Of a DNA stretch of 64,000 bases, positions 18,102 through 24,676 are shown piece by piece. A model generated the notes under the pieces. The model saw only the letters and a list, made by a program, of their open reading frames with translations, was not told the origin of the DNA and did no database searches. The DNA comes from JADJNW01 sp964517175 (GTDB taxonomy: Bacteria > Bacteroidota > Bacteroidia > Chitinophagales > Saprospiraceae), in contig CAZFBU010000001.1 of NCBI GenBank assembly GCA_964517175.1, positions 1 through 64,000 on the forward strand. The letters are read 5' to 3'. Position numbers and translations under genes: made by a program. Within the stretch, counting starts at the first letter, position 1. Each line of letters opens with the position of its first letter.

Positions 18102-19243
18102 TTACGATAGCCAAGGATTTTTCACCAGCTTATCCGCCGTGATCTCGGAAATCTCTTTGCAACCAGCCAAGCCCATCGTCAGTTCAAAGTCTGCTCGGAA
18201 ACACTCCAGAACCGATGCTACACCCGCCTGCCCTGCTACTGCCAGTCCGTAGGCATACGGTCGCCCGATACACACCGCCTTCGCCCCCAGCGCCAGTGCT
18301 TTGAAGGTGTCTGCTCCGCTGCGCACGCCACTGTCGAGCAAGACTGGAATCTGCTGATTTANNNNNNNNNNNNNNNNNNNNNNNNNNNNNNNNNNNNNNN
18401 NNNNNNNNNNNNNNNNNNNNNNNNNNNNNNNNNNNNNNNNNNNNNNNNNNNNNNNNNNNNNTTGCCAGAGCGCAATTTTTTTGCGAAGCCCTTGCCGGGA
18501 AACTTGTTGACGGTGGAAATGAGATTTCGGATGGTCGTAAAATTGATTTTCGGCTTGACCGCCAATGTCTCCTCCTGTTGTTCATCGAGCAAACGCATGA
18601 AAACCGGATCGCTCAGGTACTGTGCGATGCCCAGCCCCCGCAAAAACGGCAGATACGCCAGATCCAGATCGCGCACGCGCCAGCCGAGCATGGTGGTATC
18701 CAGCGTGACGACGATGGCGCTGCAGCCGCAAGCTTCGGCGCGTTGTACGAGGCTGGCGACGAGTTCGTCCGACTTGCTCCAGTACAATTGAAACCAGCGT
18801 GGGCTTTCCCCCATCACCGCGGCGCAATCTTCCATCGATACGGAAGCCTGATTCGAAAAGATCATCGGAATGCCCTGTGCCGCCGTCGCTTTTGCCACCG
18901 CAATGTCCGCTTTCGGATGCGCCATTTCCAGCACGCCAATGGGGCAGGTGAGGAAAGGCGTCGGTAATTTTTGCCCGAACAACTCAATGCCAGTATCCCG
19001 CTCAGAGACATCCTGCAGCATTCTTGGTACAATCTGCCAGCGATCAAAAGCCCGGCGATTGGCGTCCATCGTGCGCTCGAAGCCCGCGCCGCCTGCCATG
19101 TAGGCATAGCCTTCTTTCGACATCTTGTCGCGCGCCGCCTGCTCCAGTTCGCGGAAATCAAATGGTACATCGGGTTTGGCGCCCATCATGCCACCGACGT
19201 AGGTTTTGCGCTGCAATTCGATTGCGGAAAAATTAGTCATCAT
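18102..19243 (-). CDS. FMN-dependent alpha-hydroxy-acid oxidising protein (lactate 2-monooxygenase-like), interrupted by gap
   Basis: The N-terminal part ends at 18462 and the C-terminal part spans 18361-18102. WQIVPRMLQDVSERDTGIEL, LPTPFLTCPIGVLEMAHPKA, PMIFSNQASVSMED, WFQLYWSKSDEL and VTLDTTMLGWRVRDLDLAY match the lactate 2-monooxygenase branch; the C-terminal LLDSGVRSGADTFKALALGAKAVCIGRPY is the FMN-phosphate site. The missing piece should hold the catalytic Lys and the SNHGGRQ His/Arg pair, about 50-70 residues. Two adjacent ATGs follow GGAGG by 6 and 9 bases, an unusually clear ribosome site for this phylum; the first is used. It overlaps the stop of the upstream barrel-protein gene by about 11 bases, implying coupling. 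Confidence 0.85.
18362..18461. other. Assembly gap (100 N) in the lactate-monooxygenase-like gene
   Basis: Exactly 100 N. Protein comparison suggests 150-210 real bases. Confidence 0.99.
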
Positions 19244-19976
19244 AGTCATCCTCCGAAAAAAGTTCTTCAAATAATCCCCTGAAGGTAATACCTATTTGCG
19301 GAATGAGCAAAGTGGTGGGGGAAGTTCTTTCCTCGAAAGCGTCGATTGGATCTTCCAGCGGAATACCCGTATCACTTCGGCGCACCAGATAGCTGGCGTT
19401 GCTGCCCTGCAGATAAGCGCAGCGCAGGTCGAGCACCAGATTGGCGGCACGCGAAAAGGCGATTTGCACGCCAACGGCGCCCCCGTAGCTGAACGCCCAG
19501 TCGCGCTGGTCGTTGCCACTGTCGATGGTTTCTGCCAGGTCTTCATCCGTCAGCGTGGTGCGGGTGAACAGGTTTTTGAACCCCACCATGCCATCCACGT
19601 AGGGTTTGGCGGCGAAGTTCACATTTGGCTGAAAGCGCACCAGCGCATGCCCGAGAAAAGCGCTGCTGGTAGTACGCAAGCGGTAAGATTTGAGAAAGCC
19701 GCCGATGTTGGCGTTGTAGCGCAGTTCTTCGCTATCGAAGCCCAACCCGGAAACATCGATGCCGACAGAAAGGGGCGAATCATTGACATTGACGATGACG
19801 AAGCCGCCCGCGCCGATGCCGACCTGGTCGAGGTTGTCCCTGAAATCATCCATCGGTACGCCGAGGTGGAAAGCGCCGCCGAACTGAATGCTCGGGTAGG
19901 TGCGCATGGTTGCTTCCTGCGCAAAGGTTGTTGCACAAAGCAACACGCTGAAAATGGTTGCGAATAATTTGTTCAT
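19233..19976 (-). CDS. Outer-membrane beta-barrel protein
   Basis: 247 residues from the ATG that gives a signal peptide (MNKLFATIFSVLLCATTFAQ). The body shows alternating hydrophobic strands typical of an 8-strand porin-like barrel: IQFGGAFHLGVPMDDFRDNL, AGGFVIVNVND, SAFLGHALVRFQPNVNFA, WAFSYGGAVGVQIAF, LIPQIGITFRGLF. No specific family function can be named. It is the first gene of a two-gene unit with the flavoenzyme downstream. An acidic tail (EDDYDD) ends it. Confidence 0.75.
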   Translation of the reverse strand: MNKLFATIFSVLLCATTFAQEATMRTYPSIQFGGAFHLGVPMDDFRDNLDQVGIGAGGFVIVNVNDSPLSVGIDVSGLGFDSEELRYNANIGGFLKSYRLRTTSSAFLGHALVRFQPNVNFAAKPYVDGMVGFKNLFTRTTLTDEDLAETIDSGNDQRDWAFSYGGAVGVQIAFSRAANLVLDLRCAYLQGSNASYLVRRSDTGIPLEDPIDAFEERTSPTTLLIPQIGITFRGLFEELFSEDDYDD

Positions 19977-20138
19977 AATTAGCAGATTGTTTGATGTTTT
20001 GTACGGGCAAATAAAATCAATTTGGCACAAAATTTCATTTATCCGTAACTCTTTGCGTAAGAATTTGGTGAAGAATCGCCATTTTTATTAAATTTAACCG
20101 TTTAATTTTTCATTCACAAAAAATCAAAGCTTTGCACT

Positions 20139-20465
20139 ATGAAATTTGAAATGTACAAAGACAAAGCCGGCAAATTTCGCTTCCGCCTGAAAGCCGGTAA
20201 CGGTCAGATTATCCTTGCCAGTGAAGCTTACGAAAGTAAGGCAGGCTGCAAAAACGGCATCCAGTCGGTGATCAAAAATGCAGGAAATGATGCTCGTTAT
20301 GAGAAGAAAGAATCTTCGAATGGCAAATTCTTTTTCAACCTGCGCGCCGGCAATCATCAGGTGATTGGCACCAGCGAGATGTACGAATCTACATCCGGAA
20401 GAGACAAGGGCATTGAATCTGTAAAGAACAGTACGAAAGGCGCTACCATCGAGGAAGTTCAATAA
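20139..20465 (+). CDS. YegP-family DUF1508 protein
   Basis: 108 residues composed of two DUF1508 repeats: FEMYKDKAGKFRFRLKAGNG (repeat 1, about 3-50) and YEKKESSNGKFFFNLRAGNH (repeat 2, about 54-104). Each repeat has the strand pattern Q-I-I-L/I-A/G-S/T-S-E-Y/M-Y-E-S. Structures of E. coli YegP-type proteins show a small alpha/beta fold, and no biochemical role is established as far as I know. Cytoplasmic. It has its own strong terminator downstream and is divergent from the barrel-protein gene. Confidence 0.92.
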   Translation: MKFEMYKDKAGKFRFRLKAGNGQIILASEAYESKAGCKNGIQSVIKNAGNDARYEKKESSNGKFFFNLRAGNHQVIGTSEMYESTSGRDKGIESVKNSTKGATIEEVQ

Positions 20466-20489
20466 GATTACCGCAAAAGAATAAACCTT

Positions 20490-20526
20490 CGGCTTTGATC
20501 CAACTTAGGGATTGAAGCCGTTTTTA
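20490..20526 (+). terminator. Terminator after yegP-like gene
   Basis: A 12-pair stem, arms starting CGGCTTTGATCC and ending GATTGAAGCCG with wobbles, followed by TTTTTATTTT. Confidence 0.75.
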
Positions 20527-20607
20527 TTTTGGCGCTACGGGTTTTGCAGACGTACGCTTTTCAACCTGCCGTCCTTTTTATCCGTTGTATTAGAAAAGCC
20601 GAAAATC

Positions 20608-21417
20608 ATGCTTTATACGTTTACCGATCAGATGGAGCGTTCCATTATGCTTGAACATCCGCCGAAGCGCATCGTGTCGCTGGTGCCTTCGCAAACGGAA
20701 CTGTTGCATGATCTGGGTTTGGAAGATGAAGTGGTGGGCATCACGAAATTCTGTGTGCATCCGGAAGCGTGGTTTCGCAGCAAGACCCGCGTGGGCGGCA
20801 CCAAGATGCTCAAGCCGAAAGTGATTGCCGAGCTTCAGCCCGATCTGATCATCGGGAATAAAGAGGAAAATGAACAGGCACAAATCGAAGCGCTGGAGGA
20901 AGATTTCCCGGTTTGGATGAGCGACATTCACACCTTGCCGGATGCCCTGCACATGATTTGTTCGGTGGGCGAACTGGTTGGACGAAAGGCAAAAGCGCTG
21001 GAACTCGCCGAACAGATTGGGGCGGATTTTGCCAGGTTGGCGGAGGACCTGCCCGAAGCGCGGCTGCGGGCTGCTTATTTCATTTGGCGTCAGCCTTATA
21101 TGGTGGCGGCGGCGGGTACATTCATTGATGAAATGCTTCGCACGGCGGGTTTTGAAAATGTATTTGCAGCGCAAAATCGCTACCCGGAAATTCATTTGAA
21201 GGCGCTGGCATCACTTGATCCGGACGTCATTTTGTTATCATCCGAGCCTTTCCCATTCAAAGAAAAACATTTTGAGGAATTTAAACGATTTTGTCCGAAA
21301 GCAGTCATAAAAATCGTGGACGGGGAGCTGTTTTCGTGGTATGGAAGTCGTTTATTGTATTCAGCAAAATATTTTCGTAATTTGCATAAAGAATTGTCCG
21401 TTGCTACAGACCATTAG
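20608..21417 (+). CDS. BtuF-like helical-backbone metal receptor
   Basis: 269 residues. KRIVSLVPSQTELLHDLGLE at about 18-37 is the start signature of the cobalamin/siderophore-binding BtuF fold; later VGGTKMLKPKVIAELQPDLI and the final SLDPDVILLSSEPFPFKEKH fit both lobes. No signal peptide is visible even in the longer upstream frame, so it is likely cytoplasmic or the start is misplaced; cytoplasmic members of this family are common in Bacteroidota. No ABC transporter gene is adjacent. Ligand (corrinoid, haem or metal chelate) unknown. Confidence 0.82.
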   Translation: MLYTFTDQMERSIMLEHPPKRIVSLVPSQTELLHDLGLEDEVVGITKFCVHPEAWFRSKTRVGGTKMLKPKVIAELQPDLIIGNKEENEQAQIEALEEDFPVWMSDIHTLPDALHMICSVGELVGRKAKALELAEQIGADFARLAEDLPEARLRAAYFIWRQPYMVAAAGTFIDEMLRTAGFENVFAAQNRYPEIHLKALASLDPDVILLSSEPFPFKEKHFEEFKRFCPKAVIKIVDGELFSWYGSRLLYSAKYFRNLHKELSVATDH

Positions 21418-21424
21418 AGCCGCC

Positions 21425-23038
21425 ATGAAAAGAACGGTGACATTCCTGAGTTTTTTGTTTTTTATCTGCCTGATAGTGCACGCCCAACCGGCGGAGCCAC
21501 TAGCCGGCAGGGTCATTCTGCAATTGCAACCCAAAGCTTCTATGGCGACTGTTTGGGAGCAACTGCACCAGAAGCGAACCGACGCACTCCGCCCGCATCG
21601 CTACGAAACGCTCAGTTCATCTTTCAATATCCATCTGCTGCATTTTGATACGCTACGGACAGACGTTAGCGCCATTCTGTCGCAACTGCAGCAATTGCCG
21701 AACGTAGTTGCCGCACAACCAGACTACCGGTTGCACAGCCGTCAGGAACCGAACGATCCCGACTACATCCGGCAGTGGGGCGCTGATCGCATCGGTACGG
21801 CACGAGTTTGGGATTATACCACCGGTGGCGTTACGGCTCAGGGGGATGAGATCGTTGTGGCAATCGTCGATTTTGGCTTTGATATTCAGCATGAGGATTT
21901 GGCGGAAAACATCTGGTACAACCCCGGCGAGGTTCCCGGTGATAACATCGACAACGACAATAATGGTTATGTAGATGATATGGTCGGCTGGAATTTTGTG
22001 AATGACTCCAACCAACACCCGCGCGACTCGCACGGCACATCCGTTGCGGGCATTATTGGCGCGGTGGGCAATAACGGACGCGGCGTGACCGGCATCAACT
22101 GGAATATCAAAATGATGCCTTTTTCGGTGCAATCCGTGTCGCATATCGTTGCCGCTTACGATTACATCATTGCTCAGCGCAAGCGCTACAACGAAACGAA
22201 AGGAATACAGGGCGCGTTTGTAGTGGCTACCAATTTATCGCTGGGCATCGATCAGTTGTTTTGCGCAGACCAGCCGGTCTGGGGGCAGATGTACGATTTG
22301 CTCGGGGAGGTAGGTATTTTGACCGGCGCGGGTACGGCAAATCAGAGCCTGGATGTGGATAAGGTGGGTGATATGCCAACCAGTTGCCCGAGCGAATTTT
22401 TAATTTCCTGTCTGAATACAAATATTCAGGATGTAAAGTTTAGCCGAAGCGCCTATGGTGCTGCCTCTATCGATCTGGGGGCACCTGGCGACGGATCGTA
22501 TTCTACCAAAATAGATGATCGCTACGGCTCGTTCAACGACAATTCTGCCGCTGCCCCTCACCTCACCGGGGCAATTGCGCTCCTGTACAGCCTCCCCTGC
22601 ATGGAAATTGGCACAGAAGCGCTCAGTTATCCTCAGGAAACAGCCCTGGCTGTGCGGCGGGCTATTGTGAATGGAGTGGACACCCTCCTGAGTTTGCAAA
22701 ACATCACCACAACGGGTGGGCGCCTGAATGTAGCCAGAAGCCTGGAACTCATGCAGGATTTTTGCACAACCACGACGGGCGAGCTGGAAGTGCTGCGCGT
22801 TTTTCCGAATCCGGCGCGCGAGCAGGTCGTTATTGAATATGAATCGCCGGATTTTGAGTCTTACCAATTGTTGATTTACAATGCCATCGGGCAAATGATG
22901 TTTCATCGCGTCATCACGCCACCTCGTTTTTTGGCAAAGCGCCAACCTGTTGACATTCACAACTGGACGTCGGGTGTTTACATTGTGGCCATACAGCGCG
23001 AAGACAAGCGCGTGTGGGCGAAATTTATAATACAGTAG
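21425..23038 (+). CDS. Secreted subtilisin-like (S8) protease with T9SS type A sorting domain
   Basis: 537 residues. Signal peptide MKRTVTFLSFLFFICLIVHA; propeptide about 22-105 with a PNVVAAQPDYRL inhibitor-type motif; catalytic domain with D149 in VAIVDFGFDIQ, H203 in DSHGTSVAGII, oxyanion Asn in ATNLSLG, and S374 in NDNSAAAPHLTGAIALL. The usual GTS before the catalytic serine is DNS here, a deviation that keeps the serine. Residues about 455-537 (RVFPNPAREQVVIEY to FIIQ) form the sorting domain that sends the enzyme through the type IX pathway to the surface or medium. Confidence 0.93.
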   Translation: MKRTVTFLSFLFFICLIVHAQPAEPLAGRVILQLQPKASMATVWEQLHQKRTDALRPHRYETLSSSFNIHLLHFDTLRTDVSAILSQLQQLPNVVAAQPDYRLHSRQEPNDPDYIRQWGADRIGTARVWDYTTGGVTAQGDEIVVAIVDFGFDIQHEDLAENIWYNPGEVPGDNIDNDNNGYVDDMVGWNFVNDSNQHPRDSHGTSVAGIIGAVGNNGRGVTGINWNIKMMPFSVQSVSHIVAAYDYIIAQRKRYNETKGIQGAFVVATNLSLGIDQLFCADQPVWGQMYDLLGEVGILTGAGTANQSLDVDKVGDMPTSCPSEFLISCLNTNIQDVKFSRSAYGAASIDLGAPGDGSYSTKIDDRYGSFNDNSAAAPHLTGAIALLYSLPCMEIGTEALSYPQETALAVRRAIVNGVDTLLSLQNITTTGGRLNVARSLELMQDFCTTTTGELEVLRVFPNPAREQVVIEYESPDFESYQLLIYNAIGQMMFHRVITPPRFLAKRQPVDIHNWTSGVYIVAIQREDKRVWAKFIIQ

Positions 23039-23043
23039 CACCG

Positions 23044-23080
23044 AAAAATCGCACATCAACGATAAAATCCGATTTTTTTG
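23044..23080 (+). terminator. Possible terminator after the protease gene
   Basis: Perfect 8-base arms AAAAATCG and CGATTTTT with an 18-base loop, followed by further T. The AU-rich stem makes it weak. Confidence 0.4.
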
Positions 23081-23124
23081 AACTATTTTTTTGAAAAAGG
23101 CTTTTCTTTAAATGCACAAAAACT

Positions 23125-23132
23125 TATCTTTG
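23125..23132 (+). promoter_or_regulatory. Likely -7 promoter element of the tRNA-Arg/GIY-YIG array
   Basis: TATCTTTG is an exact match to the Bacteroidota -7 consensus, 80 bases before the first tRNA-like copy. The -33 region is only T-rich (CTTT at 23101), so strength is uncertain. Confidence 0.45.
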
Positions 23133-23211
23133 CATCCGCATTTGAAAGAGCAATGGCTTTGCATACTTTGTTACGGTGCACCAGAATCGCAAAAATATGC
23201 ACCTGAGATAT

Positions 23212-23249
23212 AGCGCTGTAGCTCTTTATCCGCCTCGGGCGGAAATTGG
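23212..23249 (+). pseudogene. Truncated tRNA-Arg copy A with D-loop insertion
   Basis: AGCGCTGTAGCTC differs at two positions from the acceptor and D-arm start of the intact tRNA-Arg at 23730. A 19-base palindromic insertion (23225-23243) follows, then AATTGG of the D-loop, where the tRNA sequence stops and joins a GIY-YIG 3' fragment. Confidence 0.75.
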
Positions 23250-23255
23250 GCTTCC

Positions 23256-23294
23256 GGTCAGAAAATATTGAAAGACAAGAGAAACACTAGATAA
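23256..23294 (+). pseudogene. 3'-end fragment of a GIY-YIG gene (copy 1)
   Basis: The 13 codons read GQKILKDKRNTR-stop, matching GRKIIRDKWNTK-stop at the end of the intact GIY-YIG gene at 23390. Everything upstream of this tail has been lost. Confidence 0.75.
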
Positions 23295-23300
23295 AAATAT

Positions 23301-23370
23301 GGCTCTGTAGCTCTTTATCCGCCTCGGGCGGAAATTGGATACCCGCCTGAGGCGGGCAGGGAGCACCTGA
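23301..23370 (+). pseudogene. Truncated tRNA-Arg copy B with two D-loop insertions
   Basis: GGCTCTGTAGCTC is identical to the intact tRNA. Then come insertion 1 (23314-23332), AATTGGATA, insertion 2 (23342-23360) and GAGCACCTGA, after which tRNA identity ends in the anticodon stem. Removing the two 19-base inserts restores the exact 5' half of the functional gene. The GIY-YIG start codon lies 19 bases downstream, so this half-tRNA is its leader. Confidence 0.85.
23314..23360. repeat. Pair of 19-bp palindromic elements in inverted orientation
   Basis: Insert 1 has the core TCCGCCTCGGGCGGA preceded by TTTA; insert 2 has CCCGCCTGAGGCGGG followed by CAGG. Both are 19 bases, and the reverse complement of insert 2 aligns with insert 1 over its whole length. 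Identical copies of insert 1 occur at 23225-23243 and 23654-23672, and a relative lies at 59858-59876. CCGCCTC of insert 1 can also pair with GAGGCGG of insert 2, extending the D-stem. Confidence 0.85.
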
Positions 23371-23389
23371 AAAAGTAAATCTAAAAAGT

Positions 23390-23635
23390 ATGATTTACGT
23401 TTATATCTTGAAAAGTGAAATTTCTGATCGATTTTACGTGGGGATGTCGGAAAATGTGGATAAGCGATTAAGAGAGCATAACTCTGGGAAAGTAAAGTCA
23501 ACAAAAGCTTTCAAACCCTGGAAGGCTTTCTTCTTCGAATCTTTTAATACGAGAGCAGAAGCGAGAGAGCAGGAAAAATTTTATAAGAGTGGAGTTGGTC
23601 GAAAAATTATAAGAGACAAGTGGAACACTAAATGA
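23390..23635 (+). CDS. GIY-YIG nuclease family protein
   Basis: 81 residues, a full-length single-domain GIY-YIG protein. Visible: MIYVYILKSEISDRFYVGMS with the two strand motifs (YVYIL and FYVG), the catalytic-type R in DKRLREHNSG, and the metal-binding E in REQEKFYKSGVGRKII. This small subgroup is often annotated as a UvrC-like endonuclease domain, and target specificity is unknown. It is sandwiched between tRNA-Arg fragments; its stop is 5 bases before copy C. Whether it acts on the adjacent tRNA sequence, like a homing nuclease, is inference from position. Confidence 0.9.
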   Translation: MIYVYILKSEISDRFYVGMSENVDKRLREHNSGKVKSTKAFKPWKAFFFESFNTRAEAREQEKFYKSGVGRKIIRDKWNTK

Positions 23636-23640
23636 AATAT

Positions 23641-23678
23641 GGCTCTGTAGCTCTTTATCCGCCTCGGGCGGAAATTGG
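23641..23678 (+). pseudogene. Truncated tRNA-Arg copy C with D-loop insertion
   Basis: GGCTCTGTAGCTC, the same 19-base insertion (23654-23672) and AATTGG. The tRNA sequence then joins a second GIY-YIG tail, exactly as in copy A. Confidence 0.8.
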
Positions 23679-23684
23679 GCTTTC

Positions 23685-23723
23685 GGTCAGAAAATATTGA
23701 AAGACAAGAGAAACACTAGATAA
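23685..23723 (+). pseudogene. 3'-end fragment of a GIY-YIG gene (copy 2)
   Basis: The same 13 codons as fragment 1, identical at the DNA level over this stretch, ending 6 bases before the intact tRNA-Arg. The near-identity shows recent segmental duplication. Confidence 0.75.
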
Positions 23724-23729
23724 ATATAT

Positions 23730-23803
23730 GGCTCTGTAGCTCAATTGGATAGAGCACCTGACTACGGATCAGGAGGTTTAAGGTTCGAATCCTTACAGAG
23801 TCA
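23730..23803 (+). tRNA. tRNA-Arg (anticodon ACG)
   Basis: A full cloverleaf: acceptor GGCTCTG/CAGAGTC with one G-U, D-stem GCTC/GAGC, anticodon stem CCTGA/TCAGG around CTACGGA, T-arm TAAGG/CCTTA around TTCGAAT, discriminator A. CCA is not encoded. An ACG anticodon reads CGU after A34 deamination and is usually the main arginine tRNA, so this copy is probably essential. Confidence 0.95.
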
Positions 23804-23866
23804 CCGGGTTATTTATTAAAAAGTAAGCTGATTATCAGCGATTCGCAATCAACAACGCACAAGATT

Positions 23867-24127
23867 ATGTCGAAGGTTTGTCAATTGACGGGAAAGCGCC
23901 CGATTACGGGCAACAACGTATCGCACTCCAACCGCAAGACGAAGCGCCGTTTTCTGCCGAATTTGCAGAAGAAGCGTTTTTACGTACCGGAAACAGGGGA
24001 ATGGATTACGCTGCGCTTAACGACCAAAGCCATTCGCACGGTCAATAAGCTGGGCGTTTATGCCTACATCCAGAAAGCGAAAGCAAAGGGCACCTACACC
24101 GGAATGGAAATCAAAGAGCAAAAATAA
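23867..24127 (+). CDS. rpmB: Ribosomal protein bL28
   Basis: 86 residues. MSKVCQLTGKRPITGNNVSH, then SNRKTKRRFLPNLQKKRFY and a TLRLTTKAIRTVNKLGV segment are diagnostic for bL28 of the large subunit. First gene of the conserved Bacteroidota run bL28-bL33-DUF4295-FtsY, 12 bases before rpmG. Confidence 0.97.
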   Translation: MSKVCQLTGKRPITGNNVSHSNRKTKRRFLPNLQKKRFYVPETGEWITLRLTTKAIRTVNKLGVYAYIQKAKAKGTYTGMEIKEQK

Positions 24128-24139
24128 TTCTTTCAGACA

Positions 24140-24328
24140 ATGGCTAAGAAGAGTAAAGGTAATCGCATTCAGGTTATTTTGGAATGCACGGAGCACAAAG
24201 ATTCAGGCATGTCGGGTACTTCCCGCTACGTGACGGAGAAGAACCGGAAAAATACGCCGGATCGCCTGGAACTGAAAAAGTATAACCCTATTTTGAAGCG
24301 TTATACGGTACACCGCGAAATCAAGTAA
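24140..24328 (+). CDS. rpmG: Ribosomal protein bL33
   Basis: 62 residues with the bL33 pattern: MAKKSKGNRIQVILECTEHK, SGTSRYVTEKNRKNTPDRLE, LKKYNPILKRYTVHREIK. Only one of the family's zinc-ribbon cysteines (C in LECTEH) is present, so it is the zinc-independent form, which fits slow-evolving C-minus bL33 proteins. Confidence 0.97.
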   Translation: MAKKSKGNRIQVILECTEHKDSGMSGTSRYVTEKNRKNTPDRLELKKYNPILKRYTVHREIK

Positions 24329-24393
24329 GGGAACTTTCCTGAGCGAACCGGTGTTTTCCATATTAAATCAGATAACTGAAAAAATAATCAATC

Positions 24394-24570
24394 ATGGCAA
24401 AAGTATCAAAGAACGCAAGAGTTGCGCAACGTGCCCAAAACGCTGGTTCCGGTAAGGATCACGTAAAGGTTATCAAGCCGGTGAAAAACGCTAAAACGGG
24501 CAAGTATTCTTACAAAGAAGTGATCGTGCACAAAGATAAAGTGAAAGAATTTTTCGCTGATATCAAATAA
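24394..24570 (+). CDS. DUF4295 small basic protein
   Basis: 58 residues, starting MAKVSKNARVAQRAQNAGSG and ending VHKDKVKEFFADIK. It is very basic, cytoplasmic, and lies between bL33 and FtsY as in other Bacteroidota. DUF4295 has been found only in this phylum as far as I recall, and its constant place beside ribosomal protein genes suggests a ribosome-bound role; this is inference. Followed by a strong terminator. Confidence 0.92.
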   Translation: MAKVSKNARVAQRAQNAGSGKDHVKVIKPVKNAKTGKYSYKEVIVHKDKVKEFFADIK

Positions 24571-24596
24571 AAACGATTGCAGTATTTTGTTATATG

Positions 24597-24635
24597 AAGA
24601 GGCTTTTCTGATTTCGGGAAAGCCTCTTTGTGTTT
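24597..24635 (+). terminator. Terminator after the ribosomal-protein run
   Basis: A 10-pair perfect stem (AAGAGGCTTT and AAAGCCTCTT) with a 12-base loop, followed by TGTGTTTT. It separates DUF4295 from ftsY. Confidence 0.75.
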
Positions 24636-24667
24636 TATCGTAGCGCTGGCTTCAGCCGGCGATAAAA
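24633..24667 (+). repeat. Single copy of a hairpin repeat upstream of ftsY
   Basis: CGCTGGCT, TC, AGCCGGCG forms an 8-pair hairpin with one G-U, framed by TTTAT and ATAAA that can pair. It is the same family as the 27-bp array near 16.3 kb; the two differ by paired changes that keep the stem. It ends about 10 bases before the ftsY start codon. Confidence 0.65.
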
Positions 24668-24676
24668 AGCAAACGC

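Noticed and set aside
20608..21417. Complete vitamin B12 ABC importer
   Set aside because: Only the binding-protein-like gene is present; there is no permease or ATPase gene nearby and no signal peptide.
23301..23370. Functional tRNA or intron-containing tRNA
   Set aside because: The 3' half (anticodon loop, T-arm, acceptor strand) is missing; the inserts lie in the D-loop and are palindromic elements, not a group I intron.
23226..23504. 92-residue minus-strand frame across the tRNA-Arg array
   Set aside because: It runs through the tRNA fragments, palindromes and the GIY-YIG start region; no motif.
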